Below are positions 1-9,001 of a stretch of 37,677 nt of DNA, piece by piece; position 1 is the stretch's first letter; each line of letters begins with the position of its first letter. The notes beneath the pieces are model-generated. The model made no database searches and was not told the origin of the DNA. It worked only from the letters and a program-made list of their open reading frames with translations. The stretch covers positions 1-37,677 of the forward strand of contig NZ_JAGGLR010000048.1 in the NCBI RefSeq assembly GCF_017874715.1, read 5' to 3'. A program made the position numbers and the translations under genes. This stretch comes from Streptomyces iranensis. Lineage in GTDB: Bacteria; Actinomycetota; Actinomycetes; Streptomycetales; Streptomycetaceae.

Positions 1-1
1 C

Positions 2-3000
2 CAGGACGGGGATTGGTGGGGGGACCACACGTACGGTCTGCTGTCCCGCACGAAGCAGTTCACCCTGACACAGCGGGTGCTGGTGGAGCAGGGGCAGGTG
101 GCGCAGGAGAGCGCCCCGCAGCCGCTGCCGTTCGACAGGGCCCACATCGTGGGCTTCCGTGGCGACAGCCGTGCCGCCGCCCTGGCCTTGTCGGACGGCG
201 GCGTCCGGTTCTTCGATTACTTCCGGATCATCGACTTCCTCTTCGCCGTCGACGCCCACCTGTTCGATCTGCCGCCGGGCGTGGCCGCGTTCTGGCCGGT
301 TGCCGACCTGGCGGGACCGTGGGTGTACGACCCGCTGGCGTATCCCATCGCCGGCCAGTTGCTCGCCAACGGTCTGGAGGGGTGGCAGTGGGCGACGGCC
401 AGTGGTCAGGAGCCTGTTCCGGTCCCCGCCGACTGGAACCTCGACGCACGGTTGCAGCTCGCGGAGGGCGACTGGTGGGCGGGTTTCCGTCCTGAGCCGT
501 CGATGGCGGAGCTGGGGCAGTTGGCGGTGCGGGTGACGGGGGACTGGGGCCGGGCCGAGTATGTGCTGCGGTGGGTGCGGGCGATCCGTTTGATCTACGG
601 GCCGTTGCTGGAGGACGACCACGCCGCGTTCGATGCGTTGCTGCGGGGCTTGTGGGCTCTGGATCGGGCCAGGGGCGCTCAGTCTCCGCTGACGTGGGAA
701 GAGCTGCGGGGCTTGATCGGTTCGCACTTCGGCGGGAGTGGTCAGCCCGAGCCGCCGCTCCCTGCGGCGCTGCCGTTCCTCCTGGCCGAGGCCGCGGTCT
801 CGGTGGGCGAATACCTGGAGCCGTCCCGGTTCGACTTGACCCCCCGGTTCCACAGCACGCGTGCCTGGGAGCCGGCCGTCCCGGTGGCGGGGCAGGGTGG
901 TTTGCCTGGTGGGTCGTCGGATACCGGGGTGGATCCGCTGGTGGAGCATTGGCCGTTGGGGCGTGGGGTGACGGTTGCGGAGCCGTGGACGGGTGATGTC
1001 GCCCGGGTCACGGTTGGCAAGGCGCCCAGGACGGGTGGCGTCAGGGAGGTTCCCGTTGGGCGGGTGCCCAGGAATGCCGGTAAGAATCCGGGGGTGTTCC
1101 GTTGGACGCGGGTGTTGGAGTCCTCCTCCAGGCCGTTGTCCTATGAGGTGAACGAGGCGGGCTGGGTCACGCTTCCCGGTGGTGAGGAGTTCGGTCCGGA
1201 GGGGTGGTGGCGGATCGGTGATGACTTCGTGCACGGGTCCACGGGGGTGGTGTTGTATGGGGACAGTGGGTGGATCGGCCGTGCCCTGAACGCTGAGGCG
1301 GTCCTGGAGGCACACGAGACGCTTCCGTACACGCTCACGGCGGACGCTTCCGGGATGTACCTGGTGCCCACCGACGGCGACGGTGTCAAGGCGGTCCACA
1401 TTCCGCTGGCGGATCCCGCTTCCTTGTCGGTGCCCGGTGTCGAGCAGGGCCTTGAGGTGACCGCCGTGGGACCGGCCGGCTGGCCGGTGCATGCCTGGAT
1501 GAGTCCTCAGGGCCCCGAAGCGGTCATGATGGCCCCTCCCGCCGGTGCCACGCCCGTGCCGTCGGCCGTGCCGTCGGCCGTGCCCACGGCCCCGTACGAC
1601 CCGGAGGCGCACTACGCCCAGATCATGCGGGACCTCTACGGCGGGCCGCAGCAGGGCGTGCGGAAGGTGCTGCGGCGGCTGAACGCGCTGCGCGCCGGCG
1701 TCCCCGAACTGCGCGGCGGTCCACTGGATCTGGACGCGCTGACGCGGTGGGTGCTCAGCCTCCCCGACGACGCTTCCCTCACCCGGGCCGAACGCACCGA
1801 TCTGCTCAGGGTGGCGTCGGACCCGGAGATGGAGTACGCCACGCGTCTCACCGAGCTCGCGGCCTTCTACCTCGGCCTGAAGGGCGCGGTCGGCTCCGGC
1901 GTGCACTTCACCACGCCGAACGGCGTGAGGGGCATCGACTGGACCGGTCAGCCGCTGTACATGCCCATCGACCTGGGTCAGGTGTTCCAGGGTGTCCAGA
2001 AGGACGGCCGGCTGGTCCTCGACAAAAAGTCCGATCCCGCCGGATGGTCCGGTGGACCGCGGCCTTTTGTGCTGAGGGCAGAGGGGTCCATGACCAGGGT
2101 CACGGTGCGGGGCGACAACGGGTTCGTGCGCGAGGCGCGCAGGGAGGTCGTGGTCGAACTGCTGGGCCGTTCCGAGGTGTTGGGGGCGTTGCCGGGGGAC
2201 GTTCCGCTGCTGATGCTCGTGTCCTTGGCGGCGGCCGGCAACACACTCCTCCCGCGCGGTGCCGCGTTCACGCTCGGCCGGGACGTCTGGTCCGTCAGTG
2301 GAACCGTGGGTGTCGGAGATCTGCCGGACCATCCCGGCTGGCTGGGGATCGCCATCGACGTGTCCGAGCATCTGGGTATCGTCGGGGACTGGCTGCTCAG
2401 CGACCCCACCATGCCGCCCGGGCCGGAGGACGGGGGCGAGGAGTGGGAACAGCAGGTGGTCTCCCTTCCCGTCGCCGGCCGGGACCACCGCGCCACCGGA
2501 CATCTGTCCGTCAGGCTCGACGAGGCCCCCAGGCTCCTGCGTCAGAAGACCCTGGGGGTGCGGGAACTGGCGAAGGCGACGCACTTCGTCCACTTCGACC
2601 CCACGACCAACACCGTCAGCGCGCCGGTCGAGGTCCCCTGGCGGGAGGACGATCCTGACGCCGACCCGTTCTTCGAGATCAAGCACGGCATGCCCGGTTT
2701 GGCCGAGTGGGAGACGACCGGCGGGACGCGGGCCGTCTCGGCCGCGCAGTCCTCCGGGGCGCTGCGGCGGCGGCGGAGCTGGCGGGCCAAGCCTGCCGGG
2801 ACCTCCACGGTGGAACTCTTGTGCTTCACCGCCGAGCAGTCCGGCCGCGTGCCCCGTCTCGGCCCGTACGGTCCGCCGTCGTACGTCCCTGACCCGCTCG
2901 GCGTCGTCTCCGGGGCCCAGCAGTTCGTCAACGACGCGCACCGGGACCGGGGCAAGCGCGGGATCGTGTACGCCGCCCAGCGCCCGATCGTGAACCGCGT

Positions 3001-6000
3001 CGTCACGCCGGACGGGGCATTTTTCGCCGTGGCCAACGAGGTCAGCGGGACCGAGTTCGGCATCGAGCGGGTGCTCCACGAGCCGGAGGGGAAGGAGCTG
3101 GACGATCGGGCCCGCATGGCCGGACTGCACAGCGGTCCGGGCCCGGCCCCGGACCACATCCGCGAACGGACCCTGCGCCTGGTCCGGATGGTGCGCCGCC
3201 AGTTCGGCGTGACGATCGAGCGGAACGCCACCGACTACCCCGTGCTGCTGGGGGGCGCGGGCGCGCTGGACCGGATGCTGCGCAACGACCGCGAGCTGGA
3301 CCTCGTCCCCCTGTTCACCCTGGACCTGTTCGAGCGGGTGGCACAGGCCGACCACAAGAAGCACACCCCCCCGGACACCCCGCTGGACCGGGAGGGCAAG
3401 GCGTGGGTGCTGTACCGGGCCGGGCAGCAGATTTCCAAGGACCCGAGAACCAAGCTCTCCGACTACGTCGACCCCCCTTCGCTGAAGATCATTCTCAGCG
3501 TCCTGCAGGAGACCATGAGCGGTCCCGGCGTGGACGGCCGGGCCATCGAGTTCCTGGGCCTGCCCGAGAACGCGCCGGTCGGCCCCGCTGAGCGGTCGCA
3601 GTTGCTGTGGAACGACGTCAGAGGCCGTGAGCTGATCGACACCTTGCGCGACAATGGCGGCAATAAGAAGATCGGCGAGGAGGCCGCCAAGATCCTGCAC
3701 CTCAAGGACCCCGACCCCGCCCAGCAGATTCCCATGCTCGATCTCGTACGGCGCGCGCTGGCCCAGGGCCGCGGCCCGGTGCGCATTGAACTGGCGGAGT
3801 ACCACCTGGAGACCAGCGGCGGGGCGTTCGCGCCCAACACGGTGATCCGTGCCAAGGACGGTTCGATCATCGGCCGGGACCACACCGGATACCCGGCCGG
3901 CACCGTCGACCTGGACTGGACGAAGCTCACCCTGCTGCGGCGCGCGCCCGACGGGACCCTGGTGGCCGATTCCACGGTCCAGGCCCCCTGGTACGACCCG
4001 GAGTGGCCGGAGGCCTCGCCGTGGGTGTACCGGGCGGACCGCCGTGACGACACCCGGGTCGAGATGCGCGGACTCGCGGCGCCGCACGACGAGATCGGCG
4101 AGCTGATGTACCGCGACCCCGCGACCGCCGAACTCCCGCTGAAGACCAGGGTCGTCCTCATGGTTCCCCGCTCGCGTCCCCGCCCCGGCGATCTGATGGG
4201 GGGCAGCCTGCCGGGCCAGGGCGCGCTGCGCTCGGGCCGCTCCATGTGGGCCGCGTACGGCACGCCCGTCTTCTTCACCGACCCGGCGACGGGGAAGACC
4301 ACCATCGCCCTGGAGCCGGACCCGGGCGGCAACCCGCTGACCGCCAAGGACTTCTACTTCGTAGGGCGGAAGGCGGCCCCCGGCTACGTCTCCTCCCAGG
4401 CGTCCACCACCGTGCTCGGTACCACCGTCCCCGCCACGCCGATCGCGCCCGCGCCCGACCCGGGAGCCATGTTCGGGGTGCACGGGCCGTTGGGGGACTC
4501 GGCCGACACGGCGACCGGATCCCACGCCCGGCCCCACGGCACCGTCGCCCCGCACACCGTCGAGGCGTCCGGCGACACCTTCGGCGCGGCGCTGGCCCAC
4601 GCCCTGCGCGAGGCCGGGGCGGAGCCGCCGGTGGCCGACGGGGAGCTGCGCGACTGGGCAGCCCAGCGGGTGACCGAGTCCGAGCTGTCGGACGCCGGCG
4701 TGCCGCCGCTGGACGACAGCCGCGCGATCGACGTCGCCAGGCTCACCGCGGCCGGTGTGACGCTCCAACCCGGCCAGGAGATGGAGGCGGTCCTGCTCGG
4801 CAACGCGCTGCCGGTCCGCGACCTCCGGCTCACCCCGGCCCAGCGTCTCCACCTGCTGGCCGACACCGACGGTGACCTCTCCTCCGACCCGGCCGCCACC
4901 GCGCGCGCGATCGATTCGGCCCTCGCCGCCGCCGTCGCCCGGGAGCTGGGCGTCGCCGTCACCCTCGCCGGGCCGGACGGCGTGGTGGTCGAGCACGGCT
5001 CCGGCGCCGAGGTGTCCGTTCTGCTGGTCCGGGACGGCGACCGGTACCTCGCCGGGGCGGCGGCCCCCGCCGGGCAGCAGCCGGTCCTGTCGCCGCGGCT
5101 GACCGCGAAGGTCGGCTTCGAGCTGGAACTCCCCGGAGTCACCGTGCCGTTCTACGCCCGGGGCGTGGTGCTCTTCCGCGGCAAGGGCTGGCGCCTGGAG
5201 ACCGACACGCCCGACGATCCGCCGTACACCCGCTCCAACCTGGAGTTCGTGCTGGACCCGGCGTCGGACATGCGGCAGGCCGAGGACGCCCTCCGTCAGA
5301 TCATCGCGGTCGTCGGGAGCATGCGGACCATGGCCACGGCCGCCCCGGACCGCCGGTTCCAGCTCTCCGACCTGTTCGCCGCAGTCCCGGGGCTTGACCC
5401 CGCGGGGGTGGTCCAGGACGCGACCGTCACGGCCGGGAACCTCAGGTTCAAGGCGGTGCTCCAGGCCACGTACGGGACCGGCCTGGAGGACCTCGCCGAC
5501 ACGGCCAACGATCTACTCGTACCGCAGGAGGCGGAGCGGCTCCAGCAGCGGGTGTCCGAGGTCGAGGAGTTCTTCGCCCGGGAACACGGCCGCCCCCTCT
5601 CGCCGCGCGCCCAGGGGTTCCTGCGGCTGATCGTCCTGTACCTGGAGCGGGGCGGGGCCAAGCACGGGATGTTCCGGGCCCGGTTGGTCCGCCGCCATGT
5701 GGTGACCGCCTTCCGGCTGATGACCCGCAGCGACTTCTGCTCCATCCACGACGGACTGCTGGACGACGACGACCGCCGGGACATCGACGCGCTGTTGCTG
5801 CCCCGGAGCGGCCAGGACATGCCGGACCTCATGCGGGCCCTCGGCCACTCCCCGGCGGACCGGGTGTTCCGCGAGCCCTACGAGGACAAGGACAACAGCC
5901 TCAACGAGGGCCCCACCCGGATCGACTGGCTGCACTCGATCGTCCACGGCCGTGGCGAGGGGCCGTTCAAGAAGGACCTCCTCTCGCCCCCACCGGGCTT

Positions 6001-7333
6001 CCCCCTGCACACCGGCGACCTGGACAAGGACTTCGGCATGGGCGCCATGGGCGTGGACGCCGAGAACGGCCGCCTGCTCTTCGAGGCGCGCGGCACTCCC
6101 TACCGTCCCGCGTCCCTTCCGCTGAACGGCATCGTTCTCCCTGTCATGGCGAGGGAGTTCGCGGCGGCGATGAGCCACAACCCGGCCCTGACCCGGGACG
6201 ACACCGCCGCCGCGCCGTGGCCGGAGGCCGTCCGGGAAGCCGTCGCCCTCGAAGGGCTGCTGGAATTGATCACCACGTTGATCGGCGCCGGTCGGCGGGC
6301 CGGGAAGGAAGCCATGGTCGTAGTCCGGCGCATGATCGAGCGCAGGCTGGCCGACCTCCTCAAAAGGGTCGACGCCGCCCTGGCGGTGGCCGGCTCCTCG
6401 ACGCTGCCGGGCGCCCTGGAACCGCTGCACGCGGTGCGGGAGAAGGTCGACCAGCTCCAGCTCGCGTGGCGGCTGCGATCCGAAGGTCCCGAACTGTTCA
6501 CCGAACTCGAGGCGGCCATACAGGTCTTCGAGTCGGCACTGTGGGACGCCCAGGACAGTGTCCGGCTCCCCGGCACGGCCCAGGAGGCCCCCGGCACGGC
6601 TCAGGAGGCGTTCTCGGTGACGGGGGAGACCACCACCGGTGGCGGGCCCCCGCGCCTCGCCCTCCCGACCGCCGACGGCGTGTGGACGCCGCTGGACCTG
6701 GACACGGCCGCGCGGGACGTGCACCGCGAGGTCATGACGGCGCCCGCACCCGCACCCGCCCAGGCGCCTCAGCCGGTTTTCGCGTTCGCCGAGAAGCTGC
6801 CGGCGAACCCGATGCTGTACACCGACTTCGCTGACCACTACTGGGTCGGCCCGAATCCTCCCGAGAACTATGTCGATCTCGACAAGCACTGCTCGTTCAT
6901 GGCGGTCCACTGGCTCCTCAAGGGGCATCCCGCCGCCGGCTTCCAGTACGGAGACTTCGACGAAGCCACCCGGCGCGAAGCGTCCGACACGGTGCGCCGC
7001 TGGGCCGACCACCAGGGAGGCCGGGCGGCCCAGGAGCAGTACGCCCGTACGAGGCTCGGCGGCAGCTCGGTCGATCGCCAGCGACTGACCGGCCAGGCCA
7101 CTTCCCGCAAGCTGTCCCCCGGCACGTTGATCTGGTTCGGCAACGACCGTCACGCCCAGGCCGCCGTGGTGACCAGCGATCGGCGGTTCCTGATGTACGA
7201 CCCCGACACGGGTGAGGCAACCATGCGCACGGCCCAGGAGTTCGCCCACTACATCGCGCAACAGAACGTGTTCGTGGTCAGGTACGTGGCGGCAGCGCAA
7301 CACGACGCGTCCTGCCGGTGCTGCGTCATGTGA
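2..7333 (+). CDS. Giant lonely-Cys type protein, probable T7SS effector, C-terminal YopT-like domain (5' partial)
   Basis: The frame is open from base 2, so the GTG at 77 is internal and the gene begins upstream of the window; 2443 residues are visible. The long, repeat-poor body, rich in P, G and W, resembles the giant lonely-Cys domain proteins of Streptomyces. A KVGFELEL segment (about 5107-5130) followed by NLEFVLDP (about 5236-5259) may be an amidoligase/GCS-like fold; this is weak. Near 5738 lies an isolated Cys in DFCSIHD. The last 180 residues look like a papain-fold domain: Cys at 6890-6892 (DKHCSFMAVHWL), His at 7151-7153 (DRHAQAAVV) and Asp at 7199-7201 (MYDPDTGE). The His-Asp distance of 16 residues equals that of YopT (peptidase family C58). 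The chain ends CRCCVM, a CaaX-like box. No signal peptide can be judged because the N-terminus is missing. A T7SS-associated gene follows at 7662. Family call is moderate; function is inferred. Confidence 0.85.
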   Translation, partial: QDGDWWGDHTYGLLSRTKQFTLTQRVLVEQGQVAQESAPQPLPFDRAHIVGFRGDSRAAALALSDGGVRFFDYFRIIDFLFAVDAHLFDLPPGVAAFWPVADLAGPWVYDPLAYPIAGQLLANGLEGWQWATASGQEPVPVPADWNLDARLQLAEGDWWAGFRPEPSMAELGQLAVRVTGDWGRAEYVLRWVRAIRLIYGPLLEDDHAAFDALLRGLWALDRARGAQSPLTWEELRGLIGSHFGGSGQPEPPLPAALPFLLAEAAVSVGEYLEPSRFDLTPRFHSTRAWEPAVPVAGQGGLPGGSSDTGVDPLVEHWPLGRGVTVAEPWTGDVARVTVGKAPRTGGVREVPVGRVPRNAGKNPGVFRWTRVLESSSRPLSYEVNEAGWVTLPGGEEFGPEGWWRIGDDFVHGSTGVVLYGDSGWIGRALNAEAVLEAHETLPYTLTADASGMYLVPTDGDGVKAVHIPLADPASLSVPGVEQGLEVTAVGPAGWPVHAWMSPQGPEAVMMAPPAGATPVPSAVPSAVPTAPYDPEAHYAQIMRDLYGGPQQGVRKVLRRLNALRAGVPELRGGPLDLDALTRWVLSLPDDASLTRAERTDLLRVASDPEMEYATRLTELAAFYLGLKGAVGSGVHFTTPNGVRGIDWTGQPLYMPIDLGQVFQGVQKDGRLVLDKKSDPAGWSGGPRPFVLRAEGSMTRVTVRGDNGFVREARREVVVELLGRSEVLGALPGDVPLLMLVSLAAAGNTLLPRGAAFTLGRDVWSVSGTVGVGDLPDHPGWLGIAIDVSEHLGIVGDWLLSDPTMPPGPEDGGEEWEQQVVSLPVAGRDHRATGHLSVRLDEAPRLLRQKTLGVRELAKATHFVHFDPTTNTVSAPVEVPWREDDPDADPFFEIKHGMPGLAEWETTGGTRAVSAAQSSGALRRRRSWRAKPAGTSTVELLCFTAEQSGRVPRLGPYGPPSYVPDPLGVVSGAQQFVNDAHRDRGKRGIVYAAQRPIVNRVVTPDGAFFAVANEVSGTEFGIERVLHEPEGKELDDRARMAGLHSGPGPAPDHIRERTLRLVRMVRRQFGVTIERNATDYPVLLGGAGALDRMLRNDRELDLVPLFTLDLFERVAQADHKKHTPPDTPLDREGKAWVLYRAGQQISKDPRTKLSDYVDPPSLKIILSVLQETMSGPGVDGRAIEFLGLPENAPVGPAERSQLLWNDVRGRELIDTLRDNGGNKKIGEEAAKILHLKDPDPAQQIPMLDLVRRALAQGRGPVRIELAEYHLETSGGAFAPNTVIRAKDGSIIGRDHTGYPAGTVDLDWTKLTLLRRAPDGTLVADSTVQAPWYDPEWPEASPWVYRADRRDDTRVEMRGLAAPHDEIGELMYRDPATAELPLKTRVVLMVPRSRPRPGDLMGGSLPGQGALRSGRSMWAAYGTPVFFTDPATGKTTIALEPDPGGNPLTAKDFYFVGRKAAPGYVSSQASTTVLGTTVPATPIAPAPDPGAMFGVHGPLGDSADTATGSHARPHGTVAPHTVEASGDTFGAALAHALREAGAEPPVADGELRDWAAQRVTESELSDAGVPPLDDSRAIDVARLTAAGVTLQPGQEMEAVLLGNALPVRDLRLTPAQRLHLLADTDGDLSSDPAATARAIDSALAAAVARELGVAVTLAGPDGVVVEHGSGAEVSVLLVRDGDRYLAGAAAPAGQQPVLSPRLTAKVGFELELPGVTVPFYARGVVLFRGKGWRLETDTPDDPPYTRSNLEFVLDPASDMRQAEDALRQIIAVVGSMRTMATAAPDRRFQLSDLFAAVPGLDPAGVVQDATVTAGNLRFKAVLQATYGTGLEDLADTANDLLVPQEAERLQQRVSEVEEFFAREHGRPLSPRAQGFLRLIVLYLERGGAKHGMFRARLVRRHVVTAFRLMTRSDFCSIHDGLLDDDDRRDIDALLLPRSGQDMPDLMRALGHSPADRVFREPYEDKDNSLNEGPTRIDWLHSIVHGRGEGPFKKDLLSPPPGFPLHTGDLDKDFGMGAMGVDAENGRLLFEARGTPYRPASLPLNGIVLPVMAREFAAAMSHNPALTRDDTAAAPWPEAVREAVALEGLLELITTLIGAGRRAGKEAMVVVRRMIERRLADLLKRVDAALAVAGSSTLPGALEPLHAVREKVDQLQLAWRLRSEGPELFTELEAAIQVFESALWDAQDSVRLPGTAQEAPGTAQEAFSVTGETTTGGGPPRLALPTADGVWTPLDLDTAARDVHREVMTAPAPAPAQAPQPVFAFAEKLPANPMLYTDFADHYWVGPNPPENYVDLDKHCSFMAVHWLLKGHPAAGFQYGDFDEATRREASDTVRRWADHQGGRAAQEQYARTRLGGSSVDRQRLTGQATSRKLSPGTLIWFGNDRHAQAAVVTSDRRFLMYDPDTGEATMRTAQEFAHYIAQQNVFVVRYVAAAQHDASCRCCVM

Positions 7334-7408
7334 CCGGAGAAACCGACACCGCCCGGCCCCGTCCGGCCCGCATCCGCCCACCCATCCGCGACAGTGGAGA
7401 TTCCCACC

Positions 7409-7633
7409 ATGGCAACATCCCCCGACGACCCCGGCCCCGGACCCGGCTGGGTCACGCGGTCAGCCTGGGACTCCGGCTCCTCCGCCCAGGTGGCCCGGCT
7501 CGCCCCGGTGAGCGAGTTACGGGTACGCCGGGCTCTCCGGGGCGCCAGGCGCCTTGGGGGGCGCGGCGGGCACACCGGGTGGTCGCCGGAGCGTACCCAC
7601 TTCACCGACCATGCCAAGCATTTCCAGCAGTGA
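7409..7633 (+). CDS. Small hypothetical protein between the giant protein and a T7SS-associated protein
   Basis: A 74-residue ORF starting at ATG 7409, preceded by GGAGA at 7396-7400 (spacing 8). It lies 75 bases after the giant gene and ends 28 bases before the next gene, so it fits a co-transcribed series. No signal peptide or membrane segment is visible. The N-terminus is rich in P, D and G; the middle is basic (RVRRALRGARRLGGRGG); the end is polar and His-rich. I recognise no family. Its place directly after a candidate toxin makes an immunity or chaperone role possible, but only the position suggests this. A GTG at 7394 in the same frame would add 5 residues; the ATG has the better ribosome site. 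Confidence 0.45.
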   Translation: MATSPDDPGPGPGWVTRSAWDSGSSAQVARLAPVSELRVRRALRGARRLGGRGGHTGWSPERTHFTDHAKHFQQ

Positions 7634-7661
7634 GCCAGTCTGCAGAGTAAGCGAGGACAGC

Positions 7662-8627
7662 ATGAGCGACAACGGCACTTCCGCCGAGGTGACCCGAACC
7701 GACACGGACGAGCCGTCGACCGGCGCCGCGGAGGCCGTGCAGGCCACCGCCACCGCGGCCCCCGAGGCGCCCGCCGGTGACGGGGCGGCACCCGTGATAT
7801 CCGAGGACAACGCGGTGCCGGAGCCACCAGAGGAGTTCGTCAAGGCCGCCAAGCTGGCGCCGAACCACTGGCTCTACCTGACCGACCCCGCGTGGCAGGG
7901 CGAGGGCCCGCCGCCGGACTGGGCCGTGGTGGGCCAGTGGCGCTCGGACGACGACGGCGACATCGTGGAGTGGCAGGACAACGAGAACTACCAGCCCTCC
8001 CCGGAGGCGCTCGGCTGGCCCGAGCCCGAGGACGACGTGGACGCCGCCATCCAGCTCGCCACCACCCGGTACGGCCCGGCGGAGGACGTCACCGCCGCGC
8101 TCGCCAGGGCGGAGGTGGCGGTGCTCGTCACCGCGAACGGCGAACCGGTGAGCGCGTCGGCGCCGGACGGCACCGCAGTGGTCCCGATCTTCACCTCGCC
8201 GCTCTACCTGCACGCCGCCGGACGCCTGGGCTTCGAGCGGGTGCGGGTGCCCGCGCTGCTGGACCGGCTGCCGGAGGGGCACAGCCTGTGCATCAACAGC
8301 TCCGCCCCGGTCAGCATGGTGATGACCACAGACGGCCTGGCGGACATCATGGCCGCCGCGGCCGAGGCGCCCGCGGAGGAGACCGCCGGGGACGAGGAGT
8401 CCGGCGTCGCGTGGCCCACCATGCTGACCAGCGAGGATACCCCGCCGGCGGACGAGGTCGCGGAAGACACCGCGGCGGCGGGCGGTACGGAGGCGCCCCG
8501 TAAGAAGGCAGCCTCCCCCAAGAGGGCAGCCTCCCCCAAGAGGGCAGCCTCCCCCAAGAGGGCAGCCTCCCCCAAGAGCGTCACCGACGTACCGCTCCCG
8601 GACTCCGGCGCGGGCGAGGCGAGCTGA
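7662..8627 (+). CDS. Type VII secretion system-associated protein (SseB-like core)
   Basis: A 321-residue protein starting at ATG 7662, with GAGG about 6 bases upstream; the longer frame from 7554 has no better site. Residues 1-60 are acidic and low-complexity. Residues 65-230 form the conserved core I recognise from Streptomyces T7SS-associated proteins: NHWLYLTDPAWQGEGPPPDW, then WQDNENYQPSPEALGWPEP, an LARAEVAVLV strand and a CINSSAPVSM segment, resembling the SseB N-terminal domain. The C-terminal tail is acidic, then switches to four basic AASPKR-type repeats (8511-8579). No signal peptide or membrane helix. Probably a cytoplasmic accessory factor of the ESX-type system, whose core ATPase genes are not in this window. 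It belongs to the same-strand series behind the giant gene. Family call is fairly firm; exact role unknown. Confidence 0.85.
   Translation: MSDNGTSAEVTRTDTDEPSTGAAEAVQATATAAPEAPAGDGAAPVISEDNAVPEPPEEFVKAAKLAPNHWLYLTDPAWQGEGPPPDWAVVGQWRSDDDGDIVEWQDNENYQPSPEALGWPEPEDDVDAAIQLATTRYGPAEDVTAALARAEVAVLVTANGEPVSASAPDGTAVVPIFTSPLYLHAAGRLGFERVRVPALLDRLPEGHSLCINSSAPVSMVMTTDGLADIMAAAAEAPAEETAGDEESGVAWPTMLTSEDTPPADEVAEDTAAAGGTEAPRKKAASPKRAASPKRAASPKRAASPKSVTDVPLPDSGAGEAS
8511..8579 (+). repeat. 18-bp in-frame tandem repeat encoding AASPKR
   Basis: The unit GCCTCCCCCAAGAGGGCA occurs three times perfectly from 8511 to 8564, with a partial fourth copy to 8579. It lies in frame near the end of the T7SS-associated gene and encodes a run of SPKR motifs. 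The unit is a multiple of three, so copy-number change would alter tail length without frameshift. The near-perfect copies suggest recent expansion. Confidence 0.9.
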
Positions 8628-8942
8628 CCGGCGCGGACGGCAACGCCCTGCGCGCCCGCCAGGGTCCGCCGACCGGCGCCGTGGCGCGCCGGTCGGCCAC
8701 CCGGGCCGAGACGCCGGGTGAGCCGTCCGGGCCGCCCGCCCCGGTGAGCGAGCCGGGCAGGAGGACGAGGACCACTTGGCCCAGTGGCCACGCAGGCCGC
8801 CTCCGCCGGAACCGCTGACGCCGGAACCGCTGACGCCGGCGCCGCCCGATGCCGGTGAACGGGCAGACCGATCCGCCCGGGGTCTACAGCCCCGAGTCGC
8901 CGGCCGCCGACGAGCCCGGCGGCAAGCCCAGGACGACGGTCA
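8628..8942. other. Convergent intergenic region, no supported gene
   Basis: This stretch separates two convergent genes. Short open frames on both strands lack ribosome sites and family resemblance. It contains a direct duplication of CCGGAACCGCTGACG (about 8808-8837). I see nothing else except the terminator that follows. Confidence 0.5.
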
Positions 8943-8979
8943 CGGTCCGCCCCTCCCCGCGGCGGGGAGAGGCGGACCG
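8943..8979. terminator. Bidirectional intrinsic terminator-like hairpin
   Basis: An 18-base inverted repeat with one mismatch and a one-base centre. The left arm begins CGGTCCGCC and the right arm ends GGCGGACCG. It lies between the convergent T7SS-associated and ricin-lectin genes, so it would serve both. There is no T tract, as is common in Streptomyces. Confidence 0.7.
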
Positions 8980-9001
8980 TTGAGGGTGGCGCGGGGCCGC
9001 G

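Noticed and set aside
5513..7381. 622-codon open frame on the minus strand opposite the giant gene
   Set aside because: GC-rich codon bias opens antisense frames; the plus strand has coherent domain sequence here and the antisense product is low-complexity.
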